This document shows, in pieces, positions 43,106 to 52,128 of a stretch of 64,000 bases of DNA; positions within the stretch are counted from its first letter, which is position 1; every line of letters begins with the position of its first letter. The translations under genes were made by a program, and so were the position numbers. The notes beneath the pieces are model-generated. The model was not told the origin of the DNA. It saw nothing but the letters and a program-made list of their open reading frames with translations, and made no database searches. This DNA comes from FLUQ01 sp031551515 (GTDB lineage: Bacteria; Desulfobacterota; Desulfovibrionia; Desulfovibrionales; Desulfovibrionaceae). Location: the NCBI GenBank assembly GCA_031551515.1, contig JAVBNL010000018.1, positions 22,525-86,524 of the forward strand, in the 5' to 3' direction.

Positions 43106-43531
43106 ATGAGTATGATCGTGCCTTTCAGCGACGACAACCCCAAGAACCCGGCCAACGCCGCATCCATCTGGGACAGCGCGGAACCGGAAAACCCCAAGCT
43201 GTACCCCCACCCGGTGCAGGAGTGCCGCGTCATGCGCGCGCCCTACACCAAAGAAAACCTGCCGCCGGAAGACACGCGCCCCATACTCGCGCGCACCCAG
43301 GACCCCATGGTCAGCGAAATGCAGGAGTTTCACCGCCGCATGCAGCGGGAGGAAGACGGAGCGGTTGCCCGCGAGGCCTACGCGAAACTGAGCGGGGAAG
43401 CTTCCGCCTTTCTTTTCGGCAACCAGGAGTCCGGCGGGGGCCTTTTAAACAGCAAGGGCAAGGATGCGTTGGAATCCGTCTCCCGCATGCGCGACTGGTT
43501 CGGTAAAACCACCGACCAATCAGGGGAATAA
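43106..43531 (+). CDS. Orphan protein of unknown function sharing an upstream array with the Rhs gene
   Basis: A 141-residue soluble, acidic and hydrophilic protein that I do not recognise. The first 60 residues are proline- and asparagine-rich; the rest is helical (MQEFHRRMQREEDGAVAREAY, ASAFLFGNQESGGG). No signal peptide or membrane helix is seen. CCGGAGACG precedes the ATG. Its upstream region is almost the same as that of the Rhs gene 18.7 kb away, which hints at shared control. Confidence 0.65.
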   Translation: MSMIVPFSDDNPKNPANAASIWDSAEPENPKLYPHPVQECRVMRAPYTKENLPPEDTRPILARTQDPMVSEMQEFHRRMQREEDGAVAREAYAKLSGEASAFLFGNQESGGGLLNSKGKDALESVSRMRDWFGKTTDQSGE

Positions 43532-43662
43532 AAGACCGCCGTGCCTCTAGAATCGACGTCCGAAACGCTGGCCGGATCATGCCTCTTGCGAGGGTGCCCG
43601 ACGGAGGCCAGATGCACAGCGGCTTATGAAGAAGATACCTTGCATCCGCTAAAAGTCAACAA

Positions 43663-43694
43663 GGGCAGGCGGTGTTCCCCCGCCTGCCTCTTTC
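43663..43694 (+). terminator. Terminator-like hairpin
   Basis: GGCAGGCGG (43664-43672) pairs with CCGCCTGCC (43680-43688), followed by TCTTTC. It lies 132 bases after the stop of the orphan gene. Confidence 0.7.
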
Positions 43695-43780
43695 TGAAGC
43701 CGTTCTCCACCTTTCCCCACGCCCCGCGCCGGATACCCTCCGGCCGGGACTTTCCTTTGCCGCGTTTAGATATGCATCGA

Positions 43781-43810
43781 TTGACTTGTTGCTTTTTTGG
43801 GCTATCCTAT
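43781..43810 (+). promoter_or_regulatory. Sigma-70-type promoter of the DUF3300 gene
   Basis: TTGACT at 43781-43786, then TATCCT at 43803-43808 (16-base spacer) or TCCTAT at 43805-43810 (18-base spacer). It lies about 75 bases before the ATG at 43882 in otherwise AT-richer sequence. Confidence 0.55.
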
Positions 43811-43881
43811 ATGCTCTGAAAAGTGTTTTACCCCGTGCCCCGGCGGCTTTCGGCACCCGGCGCGCGACAAAGGAGCGGAAC

Positions 43882-45300
43882 ATGCGGCAATTATTCCGGC
43901 AATGCATCGCGGCGGCTTTGGCCGTCGTGCTGACGCTTCCGCCGGGCCTCGTTTTCGCGGCGGAGCAAAACGCGGCAGCAGGCACTGCGGCGCCCAAACT
44001 CAGTGAAGCGCAACTGGAGCAGCTTGCCGCTCCTGTGGCTTTATACCCCGACGCCCTTCTGGCCCAGGTGTTGATGGCTTCCACCTATCCCCTGGAAGTG
44101 GTGGATGCCGCGCGCTGGCAAAAGGCCAACCCCAAGCTGACGGGCGCTAAACTGGATGCGGCGTTGAAAACGCAATCGTGGGATCCCAGCGTCAAATCGC
44201 TGGTGAAATTTCCGCAAACCTTGCAGATGATGGATGAAAAGCTGGATTGGACGGAAAAAATAGGCAACGCTTTTCTGGCGCAGCCGCAGGATGTGATGGA
44301 TTCCGTCCAGCACTTGCGTTCAAAAGCCCTGGCCCAGGGGCATCTGCAGTCGAACAAGCAGCAGAAGGTCGAGGTCAAGAGCGGCTCCGGAACTGACACC
44401 AAGATCATCGTCATCGAGTCGGCCCAGCCCGATGTGGTTTATGTGCCCGCATACAACCCTACCGTGGTCTACGGCCCCTGGCCGTACCCGGCCTATCCGC
44501 CGTATGCGTATTACCCGCCCGGTTACGTGGCGGGCGTGACCGCTCTTTCTTTCGGCGTGGGCGTGGCCGTGGGCTACTCCATGTGGGGTTACCCCGACTG
44601 GTATCACGGCGACGTGGACATCAACGTGAACAACTATTCGCACTTTACGGGCGGGCCTCCTCCTCCTCCTCCTCCTCCTCCGCCGCCTCCTCCCGGCCCC
44701 GGTCCGCAGCCCGGACCAGGCCCACATCCGGGTCCAGGTCCGCAGCCCGGCCCTTCCGGCATGAAACCCGGCGGGGATATATGGAGCCACAACCCGGCGC
44801 ACCGGGGCAACGTGCCGTATGACAACCCGGCCGTGGCCCAGCGCTTTCAGCGGCCAGGCCAAAGTGGTATATCCCCCTCTCAGCAACGGGTAGCCGCGCG
44901 TGAAGCGTTTCGCGGGCGTACCGGCATAACCCCCGGCGGTTCCGGTTCCGCCGGTTTGCCCGGGCATATGGGGGGGCAAGGCTTCCGTCCCGGCCAGGCC
45001 GGTGGCGGCGTGCAACGCATGCCCGGCGAAAGAACGGGACAAGGCTTACGGCCCGGCCAGGCCGGTGGCGGCGTACAACGCATGCCCGGCGAAAGAGCGG
45101 GGCAGGGCGCTTTGAGCCCTGGCGGCCGTCTCGGCGGCAGCGGCGGACACAGCCTCTTTCAGGGAGCTGGCGGCGCGGGAGCGCACCATGAGTTTCAGCG
45201 CGGTTTGCAGAGCAGGCAGATAATGCGCGGCAATCCCGAAGGCGGCGGGTTCCATCCCGGCTCCGGCGGCGGTTTTCGCGGCGGCGGTTTCCGGCGTTGA
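43882..45300 (+). CDS. DUF3300 family secreted protein with Pro-rich and Gly-rich repeats
   Basis: A 472-residue exported protein. The signal peptide is about 31 residues (CIAAALAVVLTLPPGLVFAAEQ). The DUF3300 domain (about 40-230) carries APVALYPDALLAQVLMASTYP and PDVVYVPAYNPTVVYGPW. A run of 13 prolines and GPGPQP/GPGPHP units follow, then a Gly/Arg/Gln-rich tail with two and a half 21-residue repeats (GQGLRPGQAGGGVQRMPGER). The function is unknown; an envelope role is likely. AAAGGAG precedes the ATG. The DUF2950 gene follows 15 bases later, a pairing common in proteobacteria. Confidence 0.88.
   Translation: MRQLFRQCIAAALAVVLTLPPGLVFAAEQNAAAGTAAPKLSEAQLEQLAAPVALYPDALLAQVLMASTYPLEVVDAARWQKANPKLTGAKLDAALKTQSWDPSVKSLVKFPQTLQMMDEKLDWTEKIGNAFLAQPQDVMDSVQHLRSKALAQGHLQSNKQQKVEVKSGSGTDTKIIVIESAQPDVVYVPAYNPTVVYGPWPYPAYPPYAYYPPGYVAGVTALSFGVGVAVGYSMWGYPDWYHGDVDINVNNYSHFTGGPPPPPPPPPPPPPGPGPQPGPGPHPGPGPQPGPSGMKPGGDIWSHNPAHRGNVPYDNPAVAQRFQRPGQSGISPSQQRVAAREAFRGRTGITPGGSGSAGLPGHMGGQGFRPGQAGGGVQRMPGERTGQGLRPGQAGGGVQRMPGERAGQGALSPGGRLGGSGGHSLFQGAGGAGAHHEFQRGLQSRQIMRGNPEGGGFHPGSGGGFRGGGFRR
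44974..45105 (+). repeat. 63-bp tandem repeat inside the DUF3300 gene
   Basis: Two near-identical 63-base units and the start of a third encode GQG-(F/L)-RPGQAGGGVQRMPGER. The copies differ by only a few bases, so copy number may vary between strains by slippage. Confidence 0.75.
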
Positions 45301-45315
45301 TATAAGGAGAAAAGC

Positions 45316-46251
45316 ATGAGCAGAGTGATACGGTACATGCGCGCGGCGTCCCTCTTGTTGTTTGTCTTGCTGCTGTTGCCGGGCGGGCGTGCCGAGGCCG
45401 CCGCCCGCCTGTATGATACGCCGCAGGCCGCCGTTGCCGCCCTTGCATCCGCGACCGCTGCGGGAAACCTTGCGGAGCTGCATGCCATTTTGGGGCCCGG
45501 CGCCAAAAGCATTGTGGAGTCGGGCGATGCAACGGCGGATGCCGCCGACCGCGCGGCTTTCACCGCCGCGTACGAGAAAAAGAACACCCTGACGCCTGAC
45601 GGCGGCAAAGACCGCTATGTTCTTGAAGTCGGCCCGCACGGCTGGCCTTTTCCCGCGCCGCTGGTGCGGGATAAAAGCGGCCGTTGGCGTTTTGACGGCC
45701 GGGCCGGGGCGGGCGTGTTGCTTGACCGGCGCATAGGGCACAACGAGCTGTCGGCCATACAGACCTGCCTGGCTTTTGTGGATGCGCAGCGGGAATATTG
45801 GCGGCTCAACCCCGACAAGGCGGCGTCCCCGCATTACGCGGCGTTTATCGCCAGCAGCCCCGGCAAACGCGACGGCCTATACTGGCAGAGCGGGCCCGGG
45901 GAACCGCAAAGCCCGCTGGGCGAACTGGTCGCCGCGGCGGAAGTCAAAGGGTATGCCGCGCCCAAACAGGGCGAAGGCACGCCGTATTTCGGCTATCGCT
46001 ACCGTATTCTGGACGGGCAGGGCAAAAACGCCCCCAGCGGCGCGTTGAGCTATACGCAAGACGGGCGCATGGCGCGCGGTTTTGCGCTGTTGGCCTGGCC
46101 GGACCGCTACGGGGTTTCCGGGGTGATGACCTTCATGGTCAACCAGGACGGGGCGGTTTATGAAAAGAATTTCGGGCGCGATACCGCCGCCAAGGTGGTG
46201 AAGATCAAACAGTTTGATCCGGGCGGCACCTGGCGGTGGGCGCTGCGCTGA
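45316..46251 (+). CDS. DUF2950 family secreted protein
   Basis: A 311-residue exported protein with a signal peptide of about 28 residues (AASLLLFVLLLLPGGRAEA). The DUF2950 signatures are the central NELSAIQTCLAFVDAQREYW, the YWQSGPGEPQSPLGELVAAA block and GVMTFMVNQDGAVYEKNFG. The function is unknown; its constant partner is DUF3300. An AAGGAG ribosome-binding site precedes the ATG. Confidence 0.88.
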   Translation: MSRVIRYMRAASLLLFVLLLLPGGRAEAAARLYDTPQAAVAALASATAAGNLAELHAILGPGAKSIVESGDATADAADRAAFTAAYEKKNTLTPDGGKDRYVLEVGPHGWPFPAPLVRDKSGRWRFDGRAGAGVLLDRRIGHNELSAIQTCLAFVDAQREYWRLNPDKAASPHYAAFIASSPGKRDGLYWQSGPGEPQSPLGELVAAAEVKGYAAPKQGEGTPYFGYRYRILDGQGKNAPSGALSYTQDGRMARGFALLAWPDRYGVSGVMTFMVNQDGAVYEKNFGRDTAAKVVKIKQFDPGGTWRWALR

Positions 46252-46300
46252 AAACAAGATCGTAACCTGAAAACCCCCCGGCATGCTTGGGGGGGGCGGC

Positions 46301-46330
46301 AAAAAAACCGGGGGCCCGAAGGCCCCCGGC
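46301..46330 (-). terminator. Intrinsic terminator of the porin gene
   Basis: On the minus strand CCGGGGGCC, loop TTCG and GGCCCCCGG form a perfect stem followed by seven T residues, 24 bases past the porin stop. Confidence 0.93.
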
Positions 46331-46353
46331 GAAGCGCACGCGAGCTGCGGCAA

Positions 46354-47799
46354 TTAGAAAGAAGACTGGATGCCCAGCAGCGCGCCGAAGCTGTCGCTGG
46401 TGTCCTTCTGCTGCGGGCCCATATTCATGGTGATGTAGTTCAGGTCCAGACCGACTTCCAAGTTTTCGTTCACTTTGTAAACGTTGCGCAGGTTGAATTC
46501 CCAGGCGCTGTCAGAGGTCATCAGGAAGCCGTCGTGGGAGGTGCCGGTTTGCGAGCCGTTGTAGAAGATGGACTTCTGGCCGTTGACCTTGCCGGTAACC
46601 CAGCTGTCGCCTTCGTTGGTGCCGCGCATATACATGACGCGGGCCAGGTGGGTCAGGTTCTGCACGAAGCTCACGTCTTTGATCTGGAGGCCGATGCCCC
46701 ACATGCCGAGGCCGTTGACGCTGATGGCGCCGTCAAGACCGCGGGAGTATTTGCCCTGCAGGCCGTAAGAGGTCATGAAGAAGCCGTTGTCGTCAGAGAC
46801 GATGGGCATGGTGCGGCGCTTGTCGACGTCTTTGTCGCCGGAAGAATACCAACCGATGAAGCTCGGGGTACCCCAGGAGAACTTGTACCCGATGTCGGTC
46901 GACACGAAGTAGCCCCAGGTGTCGGAATCGCTGCTGCCGGTGTCCAGACCGCCGACCATGGCGTCAAGCTTGATGAAGAAGGGATCGATGAGAGGCAGTT
47001 CAAAGCTTGTGCCCGCCCACCAGCCGTAACCCTGCTGGTCGGCTTTGTCGTCAAGGAAAGCGCGGCCGCGGCCGGTGCCGTCGCCCACGTTGGTGTGCAC
47101 CGCGTTGCGCGCATACACGTCAAGATCGGTGCCCCGATAGTAATAGCCGCTGTCACGGCCGATCATGGCGCCCATGGCCCAGGGGGTGATGCGCACGGCC
47201 TGGGTCTTGATGGGCAGCATGAAGCCGAACATGTCCATTTCGTCGTACAGGTTGCCCTGCGTGTCGGTTTCGCCGAAGTTGGTGTCGAACGGACGGGCCC
47301 AGAACACGGTCAGGCCCACTTCGGGAGTGAGCTGGCTGGACACGGTTATGCCGGCCACGTCAGCGTCCATGACCGGGTTGCCGGCCACTACCCAAGGCAG
47401 GCGCAGACCCTGGATACCCTGGCGGGTTTTGATCTGGGTGCCGGGGATGATCCAGTCCAGATAGGCGTGCTTCAGTTTGATGCTGTCACGGTCGTCGGCG
47501 TCAAGACCGCCGCCGCTACCGCCGCCGCTGCGGCCGAAGTAGTTGTCGCCCATTTCGAAGTTCAACATGGCGCTCAGGGTTTCAGAAGCGATGAACTGAA
47601 CCTGGGTGCGCAGGCGGAAGCGGAACATCAGCGGGTCAACATGGTTGCCGCTGTTTTTGTTACTGTACATGCTGAAGTTGTTGTAATAGCCGTAAGCGAA
47701 CTGCCACTGGCCGTTCACTTTCACGTCGATGGCGGATGCCGTGCCCAGGGACCCCAGGACAAAGCAACCGGCCATCACCAGCGCGATGAGTCTTTTCAT
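46354..47799 (-). CDS. Desulfovibrio-type outer membrane homotrimeric porin
   Basis: A 481-residue beta-barrel protein. The signal peptide is about 23 residues (LIALVMAGCFVLGSLGTASA). Many amphipathic strands and a C-terminal aromatic residue (GALLGIQSSF) follow, as in outer-membrane porins. The family is typical of Desulfovibrionaceae, where it is an abundant outer-membrane channel. It has a strong sigma-70 promoter, an 80-base leader and a strong terminator, and its sequence fits high expression. Confidence 0.88.
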   Translation of the reverse strand: MKRLIALVMAGCFVLGSLGTASAIDVKVNGQWQFAYGYYNNFSMYSNKNSGNHVDPLMFRFRLRTQVQFIASETLSAMLNFEMGDNYFGRSGGGSGGGLDADDRDSIKLKHAYLDWIIPGTQIKTRQGIQGLRLPWVVAGNPVMDADVAGITVSSQLTPEVGLTVFWARPFDTNFGETDTQGNLYDEMDMFGFMLPIKTQAVRITPWAMGAMIGRDSGYYYRGTDLDVYARNAVHTNVGDGTGRGRAFLDDKADQQGYGWWAGTSFELPLIDPFFIKLDAMVGGLDTGSSDSDTWGYFVSTDIGYKFSWGTPSFIGWYSSGDKDVDKRRTMPIVSDDNGFFMTSYGLQGKYSRGLDGAISVNGLGMWGIGLQIKDVSFVQNLTHLARVMYMRGTNEGDSWVTGKVNGQKSIFYNGSQTGTSHDGFLMTSDSAWEFNLRNVYKVNENLEVGLDLNYITMNMGPQQKDTSDSFGALLGIQSSF

Positions 47800-47885
47800 G
47801 TGTACTTCCTTCGTTATGCAAAATGGTGATTATTGCCTGCGCGTGCGCTTCAGCCGCAAGCCGTCTACCCTTGCGTGTGGAAGGG

Positions 47886-47914
47886 AGCATAGAGTTCAAA
47901 ACATTGAACGTCAA
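47886..47914 (-). promoter_or_regulatory. Porin promoter with internal palindrome
   Basis: On the minus strand TTGACG (47909-47914), a 17-base spacer and TATGCT (47886-47891). The spacer contains the inverted repeat GTTCAA-TGTT-TTGAAC (47894-47909). This is a likely operator for a repressor that would block the promoter. Confidence 0.75.
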
Positions 47915-48259
47915 TGTAAGGTGTAATTATTATACTTATATAGATTATATATTCTATAATATATCAACATATATTATACGTATCGTTACAGCGTATAGTA
48001 ATGATTGTTTAATAAGATAACTTTAATTTTGGCAATTAGTTGTAAAAATATATTAATTTTTAGAAATATAATATCTATTATTTGGTATATAAAATAAGAA
48101 TTAGTTGGAATAATTTTTTTTACAAATTTTTTTACAACCGGAAACAGAATATTAATAATCATAGGATAGGTACAGAAAAATTTTAATGAATAGATTGCCA
48201 TATATGATTGGTAGCGCGATAGAGCCGGGGGCCAAGGCCCTGCGCCGCAAAAGAGGAGA
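47915..48259. other. AT-rich intergenic region
   Basis: About 345 bases without a gene. From about 47925 to 48200 the sequence is very AT-rich, unlike its surroundings. Short open frames here lack ribosome-binding sites and are judged chance. Confidence 0.6.
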
Positions 48260-49624
48260 TCAGCGTAAAGGTATGTAGCCGACTTTGGCCAGAAGATTCT
48301 GCCCTTCGGGGCCGAGAATCCAGTCAAGCAGCGCCCGGCTTTGCGGGCTCAGCGATCTGGCCGTGACCGCCAGCAGCGGTACAGTGAAGGGGTACGAGCC
48401 GTTCCGGATATTCTCCGGGCTGGGGGCGATGCCGTCTATGGCCAGCAGACGTATGTCCGGGTTGGCGAAAAGCGTCGTAGCGTACCAGCGGAAGGAATAG
48501 CCCACGGCGTTCTTGCGGTTGCGATACGCGGCCACGCCCAGAACGATGTCGCCCATGCCGTGGCTTCGCTCTTCACGCAGCGGGCGGGCCATGCTTTCGC
48601 CTTCCATAATGCGCAGCATGGCGCTCTGGCTGCCGGACCCCTCCGGCCGCTGAAAAGCCAGAATGGCTTCATCGGGTCCGCCAAGCTCTTTCCAGTTGCG
48701 AATGCGCCCGCCGTACACAGCCTTGACCTGCGCCGTTGTCAGCGAGCGCACGGGGTTGTCTTTGTGCACGAAAAAGACGAAAGCCTCTTTGCCGATGGGC
48801 GTTTCCGTCAGGGCAAGACCCTTGGAGGCGGCATACTCCCGCTGCTCGCGTGAGGGGGCCGCGCCGAAAAAGATGTCATCCCGGCCGTCAACCAGCCGCC
48901 GGTAAGCATTCACGGTGTTGGTGCAGTCCACGTGCTTTCTGGCGGTTTCGGCGTCCAGGCCGGCATATACGGCCTGGGCAAAAGCCGCGTACACGGGAAA
49001 GGCGGCGATGGCGCCATCCAGCCGGGGCCAGTTCTCTTTTATGCGCAATGACGGCGGTGAAGCCGGTTTCACCAGTTTGTTGCCCTTGCTGAAAGGCCGG
49101 TAAAGCCAGATGTCGACGCCGTGGCCCACGGAAGCTTCGTTGTATCTGCGGGGCAAAATGTCCCGCAAGGCGGCTTTGTGGGCGATGGCGGCCGCGCCCG
49201 CGCAGACCAGAATGACGCACAGCAGATACGCCGCGCCCCGCATTTTCGCCACGCTGCGGCTTCGCCGTTCGGAAGCGAGCAGAAAAGCCAGATAAAAGCA
49301 GATGTAAATTCCACCCGCCAGCATGACGGCAAGGCCCCAAAACAGCCCGCCGACGATGGGTTCGTCAAAGAGAGTTTTGAAGACGTACGCGACCGGCAGC
49401 AAGAGCGGCGGCAAAAACAGGGGGAACAGGCGGGCGAAGAGCGTCTGCGGCAGGGGTGCTTTTGCGCCCCATACCCAGCCTGAAATCGTGGGAATGAGCG
49501 CGCCCAGAATAAGGGGCATCAGGGCCGCGCTGTGAGACCGCTCCGCAACGACCGCAGCAACGACGGGCGTCAGCGCCGCGACGACGAAGCCCGGCACGGA
49601 GTATGCGTTAAGCAGTTTCCGCAT
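48260..49624 (-). CDS. PstS-like substrate-binding protein with N-terminal membrane domain
   Basis: A 454-residue protein. Four or five transmembrane helices fill residues about 10-155 (SVPGFVVAALTPVVAAVVAE, LLLPVAYVFKTLFDEPIVGGLFWGLA). The C-terminal part (about 165-454) is a PstS-like periplasmic binding domain, with RPEGSGSQSAMLRIMEG corresponding to the phosphate-binding loop. Typical PstS proteins have only a signal peptide. This may be a membrane-tethered sensor or binding protein. A TTG at 49642 is an alternative start; neither has a clear ribosome-binding site. Confidence 0.72.
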   Translation of the reverse strand: MRKLLNAYSVPGFVVAALTPVVAAVVAERSHSAALMPLILGALIPTISGWVWGAKAPLPQTLFARLFPLFLPPLLLPVAYVFKTLFDEPIVGGLFWGLAVMLAGGIYICFYLAFLLASERRSRSVAKMRGAAYLLCVILVCAGAAAIAHKAALRDILPRRYNEASVGHGVDIWLYRPFSKGNKLVKPASPPSLRIKENWPRLDGAIAAFPVYAAFAQAVYAGLDAETARKHVDCTNTVNAYRRLVDGRDDIFFGAAPSREQREYAASKGLALTETPIGKEAFVFFVHKDNPVRSLTTAQVKAVYGGRIRNWKELGGPDEAILAFQRPEGSGSQSAMLRIMEGESMARPLREERSHGMGDIVLGVAAYRNRKNAVGYSFRWYATTLFANPDIRLLAIDGIAPSPENIRNGSYPFTVPLLAVTARSLSPQSRALLDWILGPEGQNLLAKVGYIPLR

Positions 49625-49660
49625 GGTGTATTTGTAGTTCAAAACGGGAATTTTTGCACG

Positions 49661-50398
49661 CTACTCCGCGACGACGAAATTGCCGGGATATTCGCCCTTG
49701 AACCCGTCGCCCGCCCGTTCAGCCGCGCTCAGACTGGGGTAGGGCCCGATCTGCACCCGCCAGAAGTTGATGTCCCTTGCGTGGTACACGCGGGCGGAAC
49801 GCCCCTGCGACTGGATTTTTACAGCCAGGTTCTGCGCGTTGGCCTGGCGCGAGAACGCCCCGACCTGCACGTAGAACTTGCCGGTAAGATCGCCATCTTT
49901 CAGGCCCGGCACGGTGCCGATACTTTCGATGCTGACCCGCGCGGTTCCGGCGGCGATCATGCCCAGTTTTTCCGCGCCGGTGCGGGTCAGGTCGATAATG
50001 CGGTCGCCCACGAACGGCCCCCGGTCGTTGACCCGCACGTGAATGACGTTGCCGTTGGTGAGGTTCGTGACCTTCAGCTGGGTGCCGAAGGGCAGCAGCT
50101 TGTGGGCGGCGGTCATGCCGTACATGTCGTAGCGTTCGCCGTTGGCGGTCTGTTTGCCGTGAAAATCCTTGCCGTACCACGAAGCGATGCCCTCTTCGCG
50201 GTAGCCGTGGGCGGAAATGAGCGGGCGGTAGGTCTTGCCGCCGATGGTATAGGGCTTTGTGCCTCTGGGGGCTTTGCCGCCGGTGCCGGCAGTTCCGGTA
50301 GTGCCGCCGCCGGTGCGTTTGCCGGGACAGCCCGCGAGCAAGGCCAGGGTGAGGCAGGCGAGCAGAATAAACAGCAGGCGTGAGGGCGGCGGAAACAT
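49661..50398 (-). CDS. rlpA: RlpA-like septal ring lipoprotein with SPOR domain
   Basis: A 245-residue lipoprotein. The lipobox LALLAGC gives cleavage before a Cys near residue 24. The double-psi beta-barrel domain follows (GIASWYGKDFHGKQTANGE, VRVNDRGPFVGDRIIDLT), and a C-terminal SPOR domain (FYVQVGAFSRQANAQNLA) binds denuded peptidoglycan at the septum. RlpA is a lytic transglycosylase in some species. The ATG at 50398 overlaps the recJ stop. Confidence 0.9.
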   Translation of the reverse strand: MFPPPSRLLFILLACLTLALLAGCPGKRTGGGTTGTAGTGGKAPRGTKPYTIGGKTYRPLISAHGYREEGIASWYGKDFHGKQTANGERYDMYGMTAAHKLLPFGTQLKVTNLTNGNVIHVRVNDRGPFVGDRIIDLTRTGAEKLGMIAAGTARVSIESIGTVPGLKDGDLTGKFYVQVGAFSRQANAQNLAVKIQSQGRSARVYHARDINFWRVQIGPYPSLSAAERAGDGFKGEYPGNFVVAE

Positions 50399-52128
50399 CA
50401 ATCCTCCTCTTTCCAGGAGCGGAGTTTCAACTCCACGGTGGCTGCTCCGTTATAGCGGTCGATATGGGGCGTATAGGCCAGGCGCACGGTTTTGCCTTTC
50501 ATGGCAAGCGGCAGGGCCGCATGCTCGTGCCAGGTTTTGGCGCGCAGGGTAAGGCCGCTTTCTTCGTGGGTAAGCTCTGAAAGATTGAGCCCGCCGTTGC
50601 GGCTCTGCACGGATTTGACCCGCACAGGGGGCGAAGAAAAGACCGGTTCCGGGTTGCCCGGCCCGAAGGGGTGCAAAAGTTCCAGCTCTTTAAGAAACGT
50701 GAAGTCGGAAGCCAGGTTGAAGGGCAGTTCCGCGTCAATGGTCACGGCCGGAGGAGCCGGGGTATTACCCAGAACGTCAAGCGCGGCCTGATTGAAACGT
50801 TCGGCGAAAGCGGCCAGGTTCTGCGGGGCCATGGTCACCCCGGCCGCCTGGCGGTGCCCGCCGAAGCCGATGAACAGATCGGCGCAGGAAGCGAGCGCCG
50901 CGTGCAGGTCAAAGGTGGCCACGCTCCGGCCGGACCCTTTGACCGCCGAGCGGTCGTCGCACAAGACCACGGTGGGGCGGTGCAGGTTTTCCACAATGCG
51001 CGAGGCCACAATGCCGATGATGCCGGGGTGCCAGTGCGGCGCGTGCAGCACAAGGCCCATGCGCCCTTCTTCGGCCTGCTCTCGGGCCTGTTCCAGGGCC
51101 TCGGCCATGATCAGCTTTTCTTCTTCGCGCCGGGCCAGGTTCAGGCTGTCCAGTTCGCTCGCCAGGCGCATGGCCTCGTCGCGGTCGTGGGTCAACAGCA
51201 GTTGCAGGGCGATCTCGCTTTTGCCCATGCGGCCCGCGGCGTTGATGCGCGGGGCCAGCATGTACACGACCTGGCCCGCTTCAAGGCTGGCCGTGGGCGC
51301 GTGATTGCACACGCTTTTCAGGGCGGCTATGCCGGGCCGCTCCCCTTTGGCCAGCACCAGCAGGCCGTTTTTGGCCAGAATTCTGTTCTGCCCGGTCAAT
51401 TCGACCACGTCGGCCAGCGTGCCCAGCGCCACCAGGTCGAGATAGCGGCGCATGTCGGCTTTTTTGCCGTTTCGGGCGGCAAGCACGCCGTTCAGGGCTG
51501 CCATCAGCATGAAGGCCACGCCCACCCCGGCCAAGGAGGGGCAAGGGCAGCTTTCAAGGCGGGGGTTGCACACGGCGTTGGCGTCGGGCAGCGTTTCCGC
51601 GGGCAGATGGTGGTCGCTGATGACCACATCCATGCCCAGTTCCCGCGCGCGGGTCACGGCTTCCACGTCGGTGATGCCGCAGTCCACGGTCAAAAGCAGC
51701 CCGACGCCTTCGCTCGCGAAACGCTCAATGGCCGGTATGGACAGGCCGTAGCCGTCGGTCAGGCGGCTGGGTATGTGGTGGCGCGCCTCATACCCGTGAA
51801 AGGCCAGAAAATCTTTGACCAAAGCGGTGGAAGTTATGCCGTCCACATCATAATCGCCCCAGATCAGCAGCTGTTTTCCCGCGAGAAGCCCTTGGGCCAG
51901 CACCTGCGCGCTGTTTTCCAGCCCCGGCCACTGGTCCGGGGGGGCCAGATGCCGCAGGTTGGGTGAAAGAAAAAGCGACATTTCGGCCAGCGATTGAAAC
52001 CCGCGCTGCCACAAGAGCGTCGCGAAAAAGGGCGAAACCTCCAGGCGGGCGGCGCAGTCCGCCATAAGGCCGGGCGCGGGGGCGGGGCCGGTGTAGCGTG
52101 AAAACCAGGTATTCTGTTCGCGCATCAT
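50398..52128 (-). CDS. recJ: Single-stranded-DNA-specific exonuclease RecJ
   Basis: A 576-residue 5'-3' exonuclease. The DHH phosphoesterase motifs are IWGDYDVDGITSTAL (motif I), LLLTVDCGITD, VVISDHHLP (motif III), and the DHHA1 domain with FGGHRQAAGVTM. It acts in recombination and mismatch repair. The ATG at 52128 overlaps the stop of the HDOD gene. The next gene, rlpA, begins on its stop codon. Confidence 0.93.
   Translation of the reverse strand: MMREQNTWFSRYTGPAPAPGLMADCAARLEVSPFFATLLWQRGFQSLAEMSLFLSPNLRHLAPPDQWPGLENSAQVLAQGLLAGKQLLIWGDYDVDGITSTALVKDFLAFHGYEARHHIPSRLTDGYGLSIPAIERFASEGVGLLLTVDCGITDVEAVTRARELGMDVVISDHHLPAETLPDANAVCNPRLESCPCPSLAGVGVAFMLMAALNGVLAARNGKKADMRRYLDLVALGTLADVVELTGQNRILAKNGLLVLAKGERPGIAALKSVCNHAPTASLEAGQVVYMLAPRINAAGRMGKSEIALQLLLTHDRDEAMRLASELDSLNLARREEEKLIMAEALEQAREQAEEGRMGLVLHAPHWHPGIIGIVASRIVENLHRPTVVLCDDRSAVKGSGRSVATFDLHAALASCADLFIGFGGHRQAAGVTMAPQNLAAFAERFNQAALDVLGNTPAPPAVTIDAELPFNLASDFTFLKELELLHPFGPGNPEPVFSSPPVRVKSVQSRNGGLNLSELTHEESGLTLRAKTWHEHAALPLAMKGKTVRLAYTPHIDRYNGAATVELKLRSWKEED

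Larger units (their letters stand above)
43532..43881. other. Intergenic region with structured elements, 350 bp
   Basis: No gene is seen. The first part contains nested pairings (CTGGCC with GGCCAG, around CCTCTTGCGAGG). A terminator-like hairpin lies at 43663-43694. The second part holds the promoter of the DUF3300 gene. A small RNA ending at the hairpin is possible. Confidence 0.5.

Noticed and set aside
46534..47829. A 431-codon open frame on the plus strand
   Set aside because: It is antisense to the well-supported porin gene and has no homologous-looking motif; GC-rich DNA gives such frames often.
47986..48327. A 113-codon minus-strand frame in the AT-rich gap
   Set aside because: It lacks a ribosome-binding site, overlaps the end of the PstS-like gene and shows AT-driven composition only.
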